A stretch of 64,000 nt of DNA, taken from contig WHVY01000004.1 in NCBI GenBank assembly GCA_022266195.1, positions 1,691,501-1,755,500 of the forward strand. Direction: 5' to 3'. Below, piece after piece: positions 13,436 through 24,846 of this stretch. Under the pieces are notes generated by a model. It was given only the letters and a program-made list of their open reading frames with translations. It had not been told where the DNA came from and did no database searches. Position numbers and translations under genes: made by a program. Position 1 is the first letter of the stretch. Each line of letters begins with the position of its first letter. Origin of the DNA: Tetranychus cinnabarinus. Lineage: Eukaryota > Arthropoda > Arachnida > Trombidiformes > Tetranychidae.

Positions 13436-14423
13436 CAATCTTTTTATAATTATTGTACATCTGGTTTATTTATTAATTTCTTTTCATTGATTTGTACATT
13501 ACAAATTTCTCAAAAATACACAACTCATCCTGTAAGCAAACAAAAGAGAAGTGGGCTGATTATCAAGACAAATTACAATATTAAATACTAAGAGATACGA
13601 AAAGAGGAGCAGAAAATATGAGTCAGGATCAAATCTATCTTCAATCCAGTTAAAACTCCGTTCAATCAATAATTCTAAAATTCTAAGACGGAGAAAGATT
13701 TTAAGACATTGTGAAATCCTTTTATTACTTCTATATCTTTCCCGCCCTAAGTTTTCAATCAAGCCTTCCATCCTTTTTTCTCCAATCAAGAAAAAGTGAT
13801 ATTAACTTATTGAAATCACCTCTAAATGGCTTATAAAGAACTCAATTGCGCCTTAAATATCTTTTTTTCTGTTTAATTTAATCAGACCATTTATCATTTT
13901 CCTTTGATCGACTAATGTTTATAACTTTTGACTTTCAATGATTAGTGAAGTGATTATCAATAATATCTAAATTTATCAAATGTTTTCTGCTTTGGTTAAT
14001 ATTTTTTATTGTAGATTTTAGAACCGATATTAAAATAGAAAAAAGCAGGTTTGACTTTTATTAGCATTTCTTTAACTACTTTTTGATTGTCAAGTAATAA
14101 TCTCCAATACAGATCTTTGATTTCTTCAAAGAAATACCGCAAAATTTCATGAATCATCTTCCATTTTCAAGAATCAAGCAATTCATGGAAAATTCAAATT
14201 TTTTTTATAATTAAAACCTGCAGTGAATTAAATGGCTCAACACTGTTCATTCTTCCAGGAGAAAAAATTTGTAAACGTAATTTCAATTAGATACAAAAAA
14301 TACGATTAAGATCTCAGGCCACCATTGCGAGATGATGAACCGTTTCTTGATAAAAAATTGTTATTTATTCAACTAATGACCCGGTTTTATTCCCGGATTG
14401 TTTCATTTGATTTAACGGGCTAG
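13436..14423. other. Intergenic between convergent genes (3' UTRs)
   Basis: About 1 kb between the Gek stop (plus) and the NUDT19-like stop (minus). It is AT-rich and should hold both 3' UTRs. An AATAAA on the minus strand (seen as TTTATT at 14364-14369) lies about 55 bp past the Nudix stop. A 96-codon minus-strand ORF here has no family resemblance and is not called. Confidence 0.4.
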
Positions 14424-15673
14424 TTAAAGAGATGATTGTAAAATCGCTGAAGGAAATGTTAAAGGTGAAATTTGGCCACAGTTTAGTTTAATGTTACAAA
14501 AAGCTCGCAAAACTTTCTGTTTGAATTCGATACGATTAAGATGGCTCACAAGACTCCGGGCTTGTTCTAAGGTTGGCATTGACCTGATGCTTGTTTTATT
14601 GTCTAGTCCGTACGAATCGTCTCCTGTAAAAAGATTAATCATGTTAAATGAGTGCTTTGATTGAGAATTGTAAAAATTGAGTAAAATATGCTTTTACCAG
14701 GTAAGAAAAATACGGAGCCATCTGCATAACCTTTTATCAATGGAATCCATCGTTCAACTCCATCTGATTCACGTTTAAAAACAAAGTCCTTCAGTTCATG
14801 AAATTCTTTAAAATTACTTAAGCGGGATAATTCATAGACTTGTGGTGGAGCCAAAAATGCTTTCTGTTGCTTTTGCAGGTCTAGGAGTTCGTTTGGAGTA
14901 TACCACTATCAAGAAAAAAATATGAAATAATTGTTATTACATTGTATCTAGAATATTGTGAATTTTAATAAAAATGTTTAAATTTTTACCTCAATCGTTG
15001 CCACTTCTTTCTGATCAGAGTCAGTTTCGGGTTTGTTTGAAGTACAGTAAATGTAAAACATTGTATCAAATCGTCGGTGTCCTAAAGCATTTGGTGTTAA
15101 CCAGTTCGACCATTCATAGAGATCCCATATGTTTGGAGCTATTTTCATTTCTAAACAGAATTGGATGAAATCGTTTGCGTTTTCTCTCACTTTAGACCTC
15201 CAATTTTCAACTGATATGGCATCGAGTTGGATAGAATTAGATGAATTATGAGCAAGAAGAACACCAGTTTCTTCGAAAGTTTCACGGATGGCACAAATAC
15301 GAAGTCCAATATCTGAAGGTAGCACATTGTCTTTTAACGATGAAGATGAGGAAAACTGTTGTTGAGCTGCTAATTTGGTTTGACACTCGGTGATTATTGG
15401 TGTTCGAGGACCATTAATCCGTTTGACAACTGAATTCACATGCGGTTCACTGAAACCAGCTTGATTAAACACTTTCCACCATTCAGGTGAGAAATCAGAG
15501 GTCTCTAGATGTCCACCTGGAAAAACGAAAGCTGAACCAAGAAACGATGCTTTGTCACTTCTTTTGGTCATCAATAGATTAAACGATTGTGATAATGACG
15601 ATGACAAGGATGACGGTGATGAGGTATTTTCAACAACAATTATAAGGGACGCTGCTTCTTTCCATGAATCCAT
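14424..15673 (-). CDS. NUDT19: NUDT19-like peroxisomal Nudix hydrolase
   Basis: Nudix hydrolase of the NUDT19 (RP2p) family, which cleaves CoA and acyl-CoA esters in peroxisomes. Exons on the minus strand: 15673-14990, 14905-14698 and 14623-14424, with 84 and 74 bp GT-AG introns, phases consistent, 363 residues (human 375). The start MDSWKEAASLIIVVE fits the family N-terminus. FVFPGGHLE is followed by the long insert typical of NUDT19 and then the Nudix box core IRETFEETGVLL, which holds the metal-binding REx2-3EE residues. NWLTPNALGHRRFDTMFYI and WYTPNELLDLQKQQ are further family blocks. The C-terminus reads SSL, a weak PTS1-like tripeptide where mammalian members have a peroxisomal signal; targeting is therefore likely but not certain. 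It lies tail to tail with Gek. Confidence 0.92.
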
Positions 15674-17526
15674 AATTTTGAGTTGAGTTGACTAGCTTTT
15701 TGCGTGTGTTACACCAATGTTAATGTTACTTTTGATACTTTCAATCGTTTCACTGAATAAGTTTAGATGATTTTCTAGAAATTTAGATCGCGTGTTCAAA
15801 TAAACCAATTGGTGGAATGAAAGTAGTCCATTGGTTAAGATGATGAAGCAGTAGATGTTGTTTGCAAAACGATATTGCACAAGTAAAAGTATCAATAATA
15901 TTAATAAACTGTAAAACGGTTCAGTCGTTTGTCTCTAATGGTTCACAAGCAGCAAGAATGGTGTATAAAAAAAGACATCATCACCAACAAGTTAAGAAGT
16001 AGGTTAACATGTTTATCAAGGTACATTTTGGGTATTCACATCATGAAATCAGCACGATTGAAATAAGGAGGGAACAAGAAGAAAAAAAATAAGGAGGAAA
16101 GTTAATAACATAAAGACTAACATAACATTAAGAAGACAACTTGATTCTTCTCTCTCTTTCTCCTTTACCTCTTTGTTTGACTCAGAGTTTGTCCGTTGAA
16201 TTAAATTTAGAGTCTTTTGGTTACTATTTTCACCAATAAGCTTATTTTGACACGTTGAACCTTCTTCCGATGATTGAATTTACAATAAATCACAATAAGA
16301 ATAAAGCAATTAACACTGGCCACTCAATGAAAAATGATTAAACAACTGGAAACAATAATCTTCTGTATCAAGGACAAGACAAAATAATGGCGGACTCTGA
16401 CTAATATTTTCCCACAATTTCAGGTTTATCTTTTCAACTATTTATTTTTACCCGTTAACCAATTATTAGAGTACAACTTGACTATAAGTTAATTTTATTT
16501 CTTTTACCTTCTCGTTGAGCTCTTTTGACGTAATAATTGTACTTTGTTTGTTAACAATTGATGATGGTTACTGGTTTAAGGATAAATTGGCAATCAATAC
16601 ATTTCAGATCAGTCAAGGTTGTTGGTGTGTTGTTGTTCATGTAACCATGTCACTTTCAATAGTTGGCACCAATTTAAAAAGGTTGAGGTAAAAATGAAAT
16701 TAAATCAAATCGCAAATAATAATAATAACAATATGAATAGATAAATAACTCTATTTTTCCCCTAATTACAACAGTAAAAGTATACAAAAGTGATGTTATA
16801 GTTTTACAGTTTACTGTCAGGTTACAATTTTACCTGAAATAACATTTTCACTGAACTTGCCATTTTAATGTTTACAAACCTTGATTATAACTTGCAGTTG
16901 AACTTGTTATTAGTCTTACTATTAATCGTTTACTTATTCAATAATCAAATCTAAATTTACAGTAATATTAGGCAATATTTCATATTTCAGGTTCACTTCA
17001 AACCAGAATTTAGAAGGTTACCAGATTTATTAATATGTTGGTGAATAATCTTGTTTTTCATTTAGGTATTGTCCTGTAGCAATTAAATACTGTCTCACGT
17101 ATTTAAAGTGAATTAAGCTAATAATTATGAAAAAACCTAAAAATACAAGTTTTTCGGGGATTCTCGTTTCACTGTATTTACCGAATTTTTGGACAAAAAA
17201 TGCTTAAAATGAACAAAACTTAGATTCAAGGATGAATTTTTAACAATAGATAATTACAGTTAATGTTACATTGTTTTGTTTTCGGTAAATTGAGATGAAA
17301 TCAGCACCATTTGAGGATGAGACCCTAAATATCAATCAGGATATTTTTCATCGAATGGCCTGCACGTAATTTTGTGAAATAATAAGTATATCATTTGTAT
17401 TAGGGCTAAAAAGTTCCCCTGACAAATGCCATTGTTTTTATCGAATGATTTTTATGTCAATTTGTTTTACAGCTTTAGTAAACCGAATCCTCGGAACGGA
17501 ACTTCCAAGCTAACTCATCAGTGGAA
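15674..17526. other. Intergenic, no gene recognised
   Basis: About 1.85 kb of AT-rich DNA upstream of the Nudix gene, up to the left arm of the palindrome. The short ORFs in it have no family resemblance. It should contain the promoter of the Nudix gene. I see no RNA gene in it. Confidence 0.4.
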
Positions 17527-20237
17527 GCCTTCAATAGATGCAAGTAGTTCTTTTTGGGTTGTTACTAAAAAAGACACAATTATCACATTAATGAACATTT
17601 TGAAACAGATGGGCAAAAACAGGTAAGAATTAATTTCTTATAAATTAGGAATCTGTTAGTTTATAAACACATAAAAACAGAATCCATTTGTGCCACTTGA
17701 AAGTTTCTCTGATGAAAAGTTTTCGAGAAAATCAAGTTGAAAGTTGAAACTTCAATCGCTTTTTGTACAGTTATGCAAATAGATCTTTTCATGAAACCCA
17801 TTTTACTGATGAAACTTTTGATGATCAATAAGAAAACGTAATCATTTCGAGTGATACGATTTTGCTTTTTATGGAAAACAGATTATTTCGATTTGCCGTT
17901 AAATTGACCGCATTCTGTGACCATAAGAGTTAGAGAGTTCAAACTTATTATTTGTCGCTAAAAGTTGTCTGTAACTATCATGGATAAATACTTTTAGCAA
18001 TTCAACAGCAGTTCTCTTGATTTTGGCCATTGACATTTAAAACTTTGAGCCTCGATATTTCGAGAATGGCATCACATACAATCATAATTCCTTCACCAAT
18101 TTAATGCTTTACTAATTAATGATTCAGTACAATTCAATAATTTGCCATGAGCGCATTTGGATTACGATATTTGGGTTTTAAATGTACGAGAAACAACTTA
18201 TTTAGCAAAGTAAACTCATCTAAACCCATTTCTTGATAAATAAACCAATTTTCTGGTTAAAGTTGCAAATGCAATGCAAAAAGTACTGCTAAAGTCTTAA
18301 ACATTTGAGCTAAGAGTTGAGATTTGGTGGGATTTGTTGAGACATAAAAACTGAAACCATTGGGGCTATTAAATAATTCATCGAATGGACAGTTTACTAG
18401 AAAATCGAAGTCAAAGTTGAAACTTCGATCGCATTTTGTGCAGACATGGGAGTAGATTTTTTCATGAAACTTATTCCACTTGTTCAACTTTTGATGAACA
18501 ACCAGAAAATAGTCTTATTTCGAGAAATAACATAATCCTTTTCTGTAAAACAGATCAAGTTCAATTTTCAACTAAACCGACTGCATTCTGTCATCTTAAG
18601 AGTTATGGAGCTGCAACTTATCATTTGTCCATAAAAATTGTTAGCACACATCATGGATAGAATACTTTTTTCAATTTATCAATTGATCGCTTGATTTTAG
18701 CCATTGGTCCAAAAACTTTGAGCCTCAATATTTTGGGAATGGCATCACATACATTCACTTTTCTTTCATCAAACATTAGATTTTATTATGAGCTATAATA
18801 TATTGAAATATAAAATCATTTAAGATCCTTCAACAAAAGTTCTTGCATTGTATTACTTATGTCGTCAGATTTGAGATTTGATTAATAAAGATCTTATGTG
18901 ACAGAATGATCTTCATTATTAAATGAATTAACTCAGATTTTATTCGGTATTATTTCATATGCTGTTATAGTCCATAATGAAATCTAATGTTTGGTGAAGA
19001 AAAGGTGATTGTATGTGATTCCATTCACAAAATATCGAGGCTCAAATTTGCAAGTCCAATGGCAAAAATCAAGAGAACTTTAGATTAATTGAAAAAAGTA
19101 TTCACTCAATGATGTATACAAATAATTTTTATGGACCCATAATAAGTTTCAGCTCTCTAAACCTTACGGTCACAGAAAACGATCGGTTTACATGAAAATC
19201 GAACTTATCTGTTTTACAAGAACACAAAATATTATATAATGTAATAAAATGCATTTTCTGATTCACCATTGAAATTCAGCCGGGGAAAATTAGTTTGATT
19301 AAAAAATCTGTTCCCATAGCTGCACAAAATGCGCCCGAAGTTTCAACTTTGACCTCAATTTTCTAGTAAACTGTCCATTCGATGAATTATTTAATAGTAC
19401 CAATGGTTCCAGTTTTTATTTCCCTACAAATCCCACCAAATCTCAACTCTTAGCTCAAATGTTTAAGACTTTAGCAGTACTTTTTGCATTGCATTTGCAA
19501 CTTTAACCAGAAAATTGGTTTATTTATCAAGAAATGGGTTTAGATGAGTTTACTTTGTGAATAAGTTGTTTCTCGTGCATTTAAAACCCAAATATCGTAA
19601 TCTAAATGCGCTCATGACAAATTATTGAATTGTAATGAATCATTAATTAGTAAAGCATTAAATTGGTGAAGGAATTATGATTGTATGTGATGCCATTCTC
19701 GAAATATCGAGGCTCAAAGTTTTAATGACAATGGCCAAAATCAAGAGAACTGCTGGTTAATTGTCAAAAGTGATTAATCCATGATATTTACCGACTACTT
19801 TCATCGACAAATAATAAGCTTGCACACTCTAACTCTTATGGTCACAGAGTGCGGTCGATTTAACTGCAAATCGAACTTTTGTGTTTTCCAGAAAAAGAAA
19901 AATTCTATTTCATAAAATAAGTACTACTTCTGATTGATCATTAAAAGTTTCATCAGAGTTAAATGAGTTTCATGAAAAGATCAATTCGCGCAGTGGTAAA
20001 AAAAAGCGATCGAAGTTTCAACTTCGAACTTTATTTTCTCGAAAAATTTACATCAGAGAAACTTTTAAATGGCAAAAATCTATTCAGTTTTTATGTCCTC
20101 ATTAACTAACAGAGTCCCAATTTATAAGAAATTAATTTTCACCTGTTTTTGCCCATTTTTTCAATATGTTCATTAATGTGATAATTTTGTCTTTTTTAGT
20201 AACAACCCAAAAAGAGCTACTTGCATCTATTGAAGGC
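17527..20237. repeat. Large palindrome: two ~1.28 kb inverted arms with a 140 bp spacer
   Basis: The left arm (about 17527-18810) and the right arm (about 18951-20237) are reverse complements of each other, separated by about 140 bp. The match is direct: GCCTTCAATAGATGCAAGTA at the left end is TACTTGCATCTATTGAAGGC at the right end. Identity looks highest in the middle of each arm (left about 18109-18388 against right about 19381-19660) and lower towards the outer ends. Each arm also holds two diverged direct repeats of about 400 bp, for example left 17700-18108 and 18389-18789, recognised by shared blocks GTTGAAACTTC, ACTTTGAGCCTC and AATGGCATCACATACA. The unit order is A1-B-A2-spacer-A2'-B'-A1'. 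No transposase, target-site duplication or long ORF was found. It may be a foldback-type element or a local inverted duplication. Confidence 0.9.
18811..18950. other. Central spacer of the palindrome
   Basis: About 140 bp of AT-rich DNA not shared between the two arms. If the region is transcribed it would form the loop of the hairpin. No coding capacity. Confidence 0.7.
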
Positions 20238-22509
20238 ATCTTAGTGACAAACTTCGTTTGGTTTGTCCATCAAGGACGAGACTTTAAAGGATCCAATAAA
20301 TTTAACAATTTAACGATTAAACAAAGATTTAATACGTTAGAAAAGTTTATTCATGAGTTTTTGCATGGTGAAAGTTACTTTTATTATTATATATTTTTAA
20401 CTTTCGATTGGCAAGTTGAATGCAAGTTTATCCTTCTATCCATTTTAAACATCAAATAAATAAAAATTTCAACTATTTTAGTGAAATCTCAGAGAGTATG
20501 AAGTATTTCAACTTAGTTTATTTCAAAATAAAATAAAATTAGCATTTCAATAGATTTACAAGTAAATTGAATTAAAGGATAATAATTTATTAAAGGTTCG
20601 GGTACAGTTGTCGAGTGATGATAAACCCAAAAACAGTTGCCAGTTAACCGCCATCTTTTGGGCCATTTTATAGTGAATAAACCAGTTCACACAACTTTGC
20701 TCGTAACTTACTAAAATTTAGTAAAACTGATTCTAAAAGCTTCTTATGTTAGTGTTTAAAATATTCAATTGTTATCGAATCGATGCTCAATTAAACTTAG
20801 AATAAATTACTTATTTAATTTTCAAAGTATTTAGCTTGATCACATCAACGCAAATACGTTGAACCAACTGAATGAATCAAGTTAGCCTCTTGCAACGACA
20901 CGATAAAGACAATTTCTAGTCCCATCAAACATGGGTTACTTTTATAATACTAATACTAAGTAATTTAGGGTAATTTAGTACTCTTTAGTCCAGTTTATTT
21001 GAGTGTCCACAATTGAATCTGGTAATTAACTTATAAGTTACTTCATTATCCTATCAATGACTTATGATTTCTTAGGAATTTTAGCTTTGAAATGTTGTCA
21101 AGATTCTGAATCAAATTTTGAGGTGAATAAGCTGTATTATTCCGTGTTGAAAAATCTCCAGCAATATTCCAGGAATATATTCACATATCCTATTTGCATA
21201 TCAAGCTTATTTAATTAGCTAAGTTCAAAGGATTTGATCAGCTTTTCAATAGGGATTTTGACATGAACAAGATTTAACGTCTACTTACCTTTAATTATAT
21301 GCACCAAATGTTAGAGAATCAGGAAGAAACAATTGCTGTTCGAGTTTTGATTTCAATTAGACTGCTGATGATCGCGAACTTCATGAATCGTAAATCTAAT
21401 ATTAATAACAAACTGTTGTTGTTTTATGAATGATTAGTTGCAGCAATAAAACAGTCTTATATCATAATCCAGGTTAGTTGCAGCCATTATCATTAGTTTT
21501 AATTTGAAAGAAATGTGCGTTCTTTTATTCGAGATTATTTGGTAATAACAATCAAATTTGTCGTAACCTTACGAATTGAATAACCTCTGAAATTGAGTTA
21601 TTATCTTGACTTAATTGAATGACTTGGAAGGTAGATCAAGTATCAAGACTGGAAAGTAAAGTGTTGACCTTAAGTGACCAATCTCTCTTAATCCAGTCAT
21701 TAGATGATCAATCAAATTTCAAGCAGTCTTATTGTTTTTCAGAATAGCTAATTAGCTCTTAAAAGTGTTTGAAATTTTGTAAATTGCTAATAATAAATTG
21801 AATGATCTTTTTGAGAACAGTTTAGTGAAATAATCGAGACGTTTCTTCAACCAATCATGCTACTATTATAATTATCATGTCAAATGAAGCAAACTTGGAA
21901 TCAAAAATGAACAGTAATTAACGTTACTCTTTGATTATAAAGTCTATGTTCTTCAATCCCAATCACGATCTCGTTTTTTTCTTGTATTGTGCCGCATAAA
22001 CGCATAACTAAATTTGTCAAACGCAAAATCTGTCTGTCTGTCTATTGGGATGCCTTTTTGACTTGTAATTCAGTAATAAGTGATGTCAAAGTAATCAAAT
22101 TAAATGTATTAAAATGAAGGAAAGAGATTGAAGGAGGAAAGTTGAAAATATAATGGAGCAATGAGATGAACGAGGCGATGAAGCGAATCAAATAGGGAAC
22201 TGTAAAATTAATTGATATTTAACAATAAGAGTGAAAGAGGCAAAAGGTGAGTTTATCTTTTCATCTCCATGTTTTCCAATTCAGTTTGACTTACCTTTAA
22301 GTCGGAATAATTTGAATTTGCTGTTGTCGGTTATAAGAAACGTTAAGGTAAAAACATTAAGTATTATTTTGCATTTTATTTTGTTATTTGAAAAAAATCC
22401 ATCTGTTTATCTGTTAACCGTTAACGCATAAGTTCAACACTTGTTTTATCCTTTTCTTAGTGACTATTTGGTTTGTTATTTTTGTTTACATTGTTCATCG
22501 GTTTAAAAT
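20238..22509. other. Intergenic, with one exon-like ORF next to the palindrome
   Basis: About 2.3 kb upstream of the acyl-CoA oxidase. The right arm runs into an open frame at about 20201-20369 that starts after a good acceptor (GTCTTTTTTAG) and reads VTTQKELLASIEGI and onwards, ending before GTGAAAG. It looks like a possible relic exon, but the protein is unfamiliar and no partner exon was found. A short TCTG repeat lies near 22030. The rest is featureless AT-rich DNA, including the promoter of the gene that follows. Confidence 0.3.
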
Positions 22510-24621
22510 ATGTTATCCCCAACTGAACTGGAGGTTGAAAAGGTTTCTGATTGTGTCCTTGATTGGCCATCTGGACCACTTGACCAGCCTCGATCAAGAG
22601 CAACTTTTGATTGGAAGCAAATGAAACTCGTTCTTGAAGGAGATTTTGTGGTTCGCTATAAACACCAGATTTGGTCTCTTTTAGCCAAGGATCCAGATTT
22701 TTCACGAAAACCTTGGGACGAGTATAACAGAGATGATGAAAGAAGGTTAACATTTGCCCGATTAAAGAAACTGGTTGATTTTAAAATTACAAATGACGAA
22801 GACGTTAGTCAACCTTACCGACTACTATCCTTTGTTCAAGCCATCGGTCAATTTTCTTGGTCACTGATTGTTAAACGAACGTTGAGCTATGAATATTTTG
22901 TTTACTCCTTTAAATCTGGTAAAGGTAAACCAAATAATGATTTGGTTGATGATGTGATAAATTTCAAGGGACTTGGAGCTCTCTGTATGACTGAGATGGC
23001 TCATGGAAGCAACACTAAAAAACTTCAAACAACAGCTACATTTAACCCAGCTGATCAAACGTTCATCTTAAATACACCCAATCTAGAGGCAACAAAGGTT
23101 TGGGCCGGCGTTTTGGGCCAGTCAGCGACACATGCAGTGGTTTTTGCCCAACTCTATACTCCTGATGGCTCCTGTCATGGTTTACATTCCTTCATGGTCC
23201 CGGTTCGTGACACGAAAACCTTTAAACCTTTTCCTGGTATTACGATTGGTGATATGGGTGAAAAGATTGGTCTCAATGGATTGGACAATGGGTTTATGAC
23301 TTTTAATAACTACATTGTACCCAAATCATCTTTAATCAGTCGCAATGCTCAAGTTACTTCGGAAGGTAAATATGTGTCACAAATTAAAGATCAATCAAAA
23401 AGGTTAGGCAGTACTCTTGGTGTGCTCTCATCTGGAAGACTTTTCATCATGCTTTTTGGTGTCACTAACATTCAATCAGCTTTAACAATTGCTGTTCGCT
23501 ATTCAGCGGTTCGCCGTCAATTTGGACCATCTGATGGTGAAGAGATACCCATTTTAGATTATCAAAGTCAACAATGGCGTTTAATTCCTTACATAGCAGT
23601 TTCCTATGTTTTACATAATTTATTTGCATCTTTTTACCGTGATTATATTGTATTTTACTTGGCAACCTTTCACTCAAATGGGAAGGATAAAAGCTCAATG
23701 GGATCGGAAATACATGCACTTTCATCTTGTGGTAAAGCTATTACTACTTGGATGGCCAGAGATGTCATTCAAGAGTGCCGTGAATGCTGTGGTGGTCATG
23801 GTTATTTAAAAGCAGCTGGATTTGGGGATCTGCGAAATGATCATGATGCCAATGTAACTTATGAAGGAGATAACAGTGTCCTTTTACAACAAACCAGCAA
23901 TTATTTGGTAAAATTGTACAAAGAAAAGATTGAAGAAGGTCATGAAATTTCCTCGCATTTTGGTTCAGTTAACTTTATCAATTCAATTGATGACATTCTA
24001 TCATCACATGGTTCAAGTGATACTTTTGACGATATACCAAAAGTATTGGAAGCTTACCGGTTCCTTGTATGTTATTTGTTGAAATCAAGTTACTTCAAGC
24101 TGTTGGATCAAACAGCAAAATTGGGTGACTCGTTTAAAGCCAGAAATGAAACACAAGTCTATTATCTAAAAAATTTAGCAACAGTCTTTTTTGAAAGTGA
24201 AGCACTTAATCGATATCAACAATTTTTGCTTTCATTTTCTGGACCAAAAGAGATAAATAACGTTTTACAACAGCTTGGACTTCTTTACGGACTCTGGTCA
24301 ATTGAGAAACACATGGCCATTCTTTACGAATCAGGCTACATATCAGTCCCGACTTCGGTAAACATGAGCTCATCACAACTAAAATCTAAACCTTTAACTG
24401 ATGTGAGAGAAGCAATTCTTGGATTATGCAGGCAATTGAAAGATAATGCTGTTGGACTTGTAGACTCTTATGCTCCACCTGATCATATCCTGAATTCATC
24501 ATTGGGTGCATCTGATGGTAAAATTTACGAGAATATATTTGCTGCTCTTAAGAATAATAAAGGAGCATTCGGTAAGCCAGATTGGCTTCAAGGGCTCATT
24601 AATGTAAAGTCAAAGTTATAA
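22510..24621 (+). CDS. ACOX3: Peroxisomal acyl-CoA oxidase, ACOX3 type
   Basis: FAD-dependent oxidase catalysing the first, H2O2-producing step of peroxisomal beta-oxidation; the ACOX3 group acts on branched-chain (pristanoyl-type) acyl-CoAs in mammals. It is a single 703-codon exon, against 700 residues in human ACOX3. Family blocks in order: WPSGPLDQPRSRATFDWKQM near the N-terminus, ALCMTEMAHGSNTK, ATHAVVFAQLYTPDGSCHG, GLNGLDNGFMTFNNY, RYSAVRRQFGPSDGEEIPIL, ECRECCGGHGYL and NVTYEGDNSVLLQQTSNYL with the catalytic glutamate in YEGDN. The C-terminus SKL is a perfect PTS1 peroxisomal signal. The start was chosen by alignment of the first block to human. The gene converges with the phosphatase downstream; an AATAAA at 24819-24824 lies almost at the stop codon of that neighbour. 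Confidence 0.96.
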   Translation: MLSPTELEVEKVSDCVLDWPSGPLDQPRSRATFDWKQMKLVLEGDFVVRYKHQIWSLLAKDPDFSRKPWDEYNRDDERRLTFARLKKLVDFKITNDEDVSQPYRLLSFVQAIGQFSWSLIVKRTLSYEYFVYSFKSGKGKPNNDLVDDVINFKGLGALCMTEMAHGSNTKKLQTTATFNPADQTFILNTPNLEATKVWAGVLGQSATHAVVFAQLYTPDGSCHGLHSFMVPVRDTKTFKPFPGITIGDMGEKIGLNGLDNGFMTFNNYIVPKSSLISRNAQVTSEGKYVSQIKDQSKRLGSTLGVLSSGRLFIMLFGVTNIQSALTIAVRYSAVRRQFGPSDGEEIPILDYQSQQWRLIPYIAVSYVLHNLFASFYRDYIVFYLATFHSNGKDKSSMGSEIHALSSCGKAITTWMARDVIQECRECCGGHGYLKAAGFGDLRNDHDANVTYEGDNSVLLQQTSNYLVKLYKEKIEEGHEISSHFGSVNFINSIDDILSSHGSSDTFDDIPKVLEAYRFLVCYLLKSSYFKLLDQTAKLGDSFKARNETQVYYLKNLATVFFESEALNRYQQFLLSFSGPKEINNVLQQLGLLYGLWSIEKHMAILYESGYISVPTSVNMSSSQLKSKPLTDVREAILGLCRQLKDNAVGLVDSYAPPDHILNSSLGASDGKIYENIFAALKNNKGAFGKPDWLQGLINVKSKL

Positions 24622-24818
24622 TTTGAGTTATTGACAATATAATCTATTTATTTTTTCATACTAAAATTTTTGTACATTAATCATAGAAATCTATTCCGAT
24701 ACAATTTTTTAGTGTAGTTGAGAGTTAATTAATTCCAGATTAAAGTCAGATATTAAACATAAAATCATTGGATATTTACACTGACAGTATACTTTGATTG
24801 ATTTCCCAGTTGACAGAG

Positions 24819-24824
24819 AATAAA
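24819..24824 (+). terminator. Possible polyadenylation signal of the ACOX3 gene
   Basis: AATAAA about 200 bp after the ACOX3 stop and about 25 bp before the stop codon of the convergent phosphatase. Its use is inferred. On the other strand an AATAAA at 24652-24647 could serve the phosphatase, which would make the two 3' UTRs overlap. Confidence 0.35.
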
Positions 24825-24846
24825 TTACTATCATATTTTATGGCAT

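Noticed and set aside
13499..13789. 96-codon minus-strand ORF between Gek and NUDT19-like genes
   Set aside because: No family resemblance, overlaps the expected 3' UTRs, and is biased to basic residues as AT-rich chance ORFs are.
18257..18660. Short ORFs inside the palindrome arms
   Set aside because: They are not conserved as frames between the two arms or the repeat units, so they look like chance ORFs.
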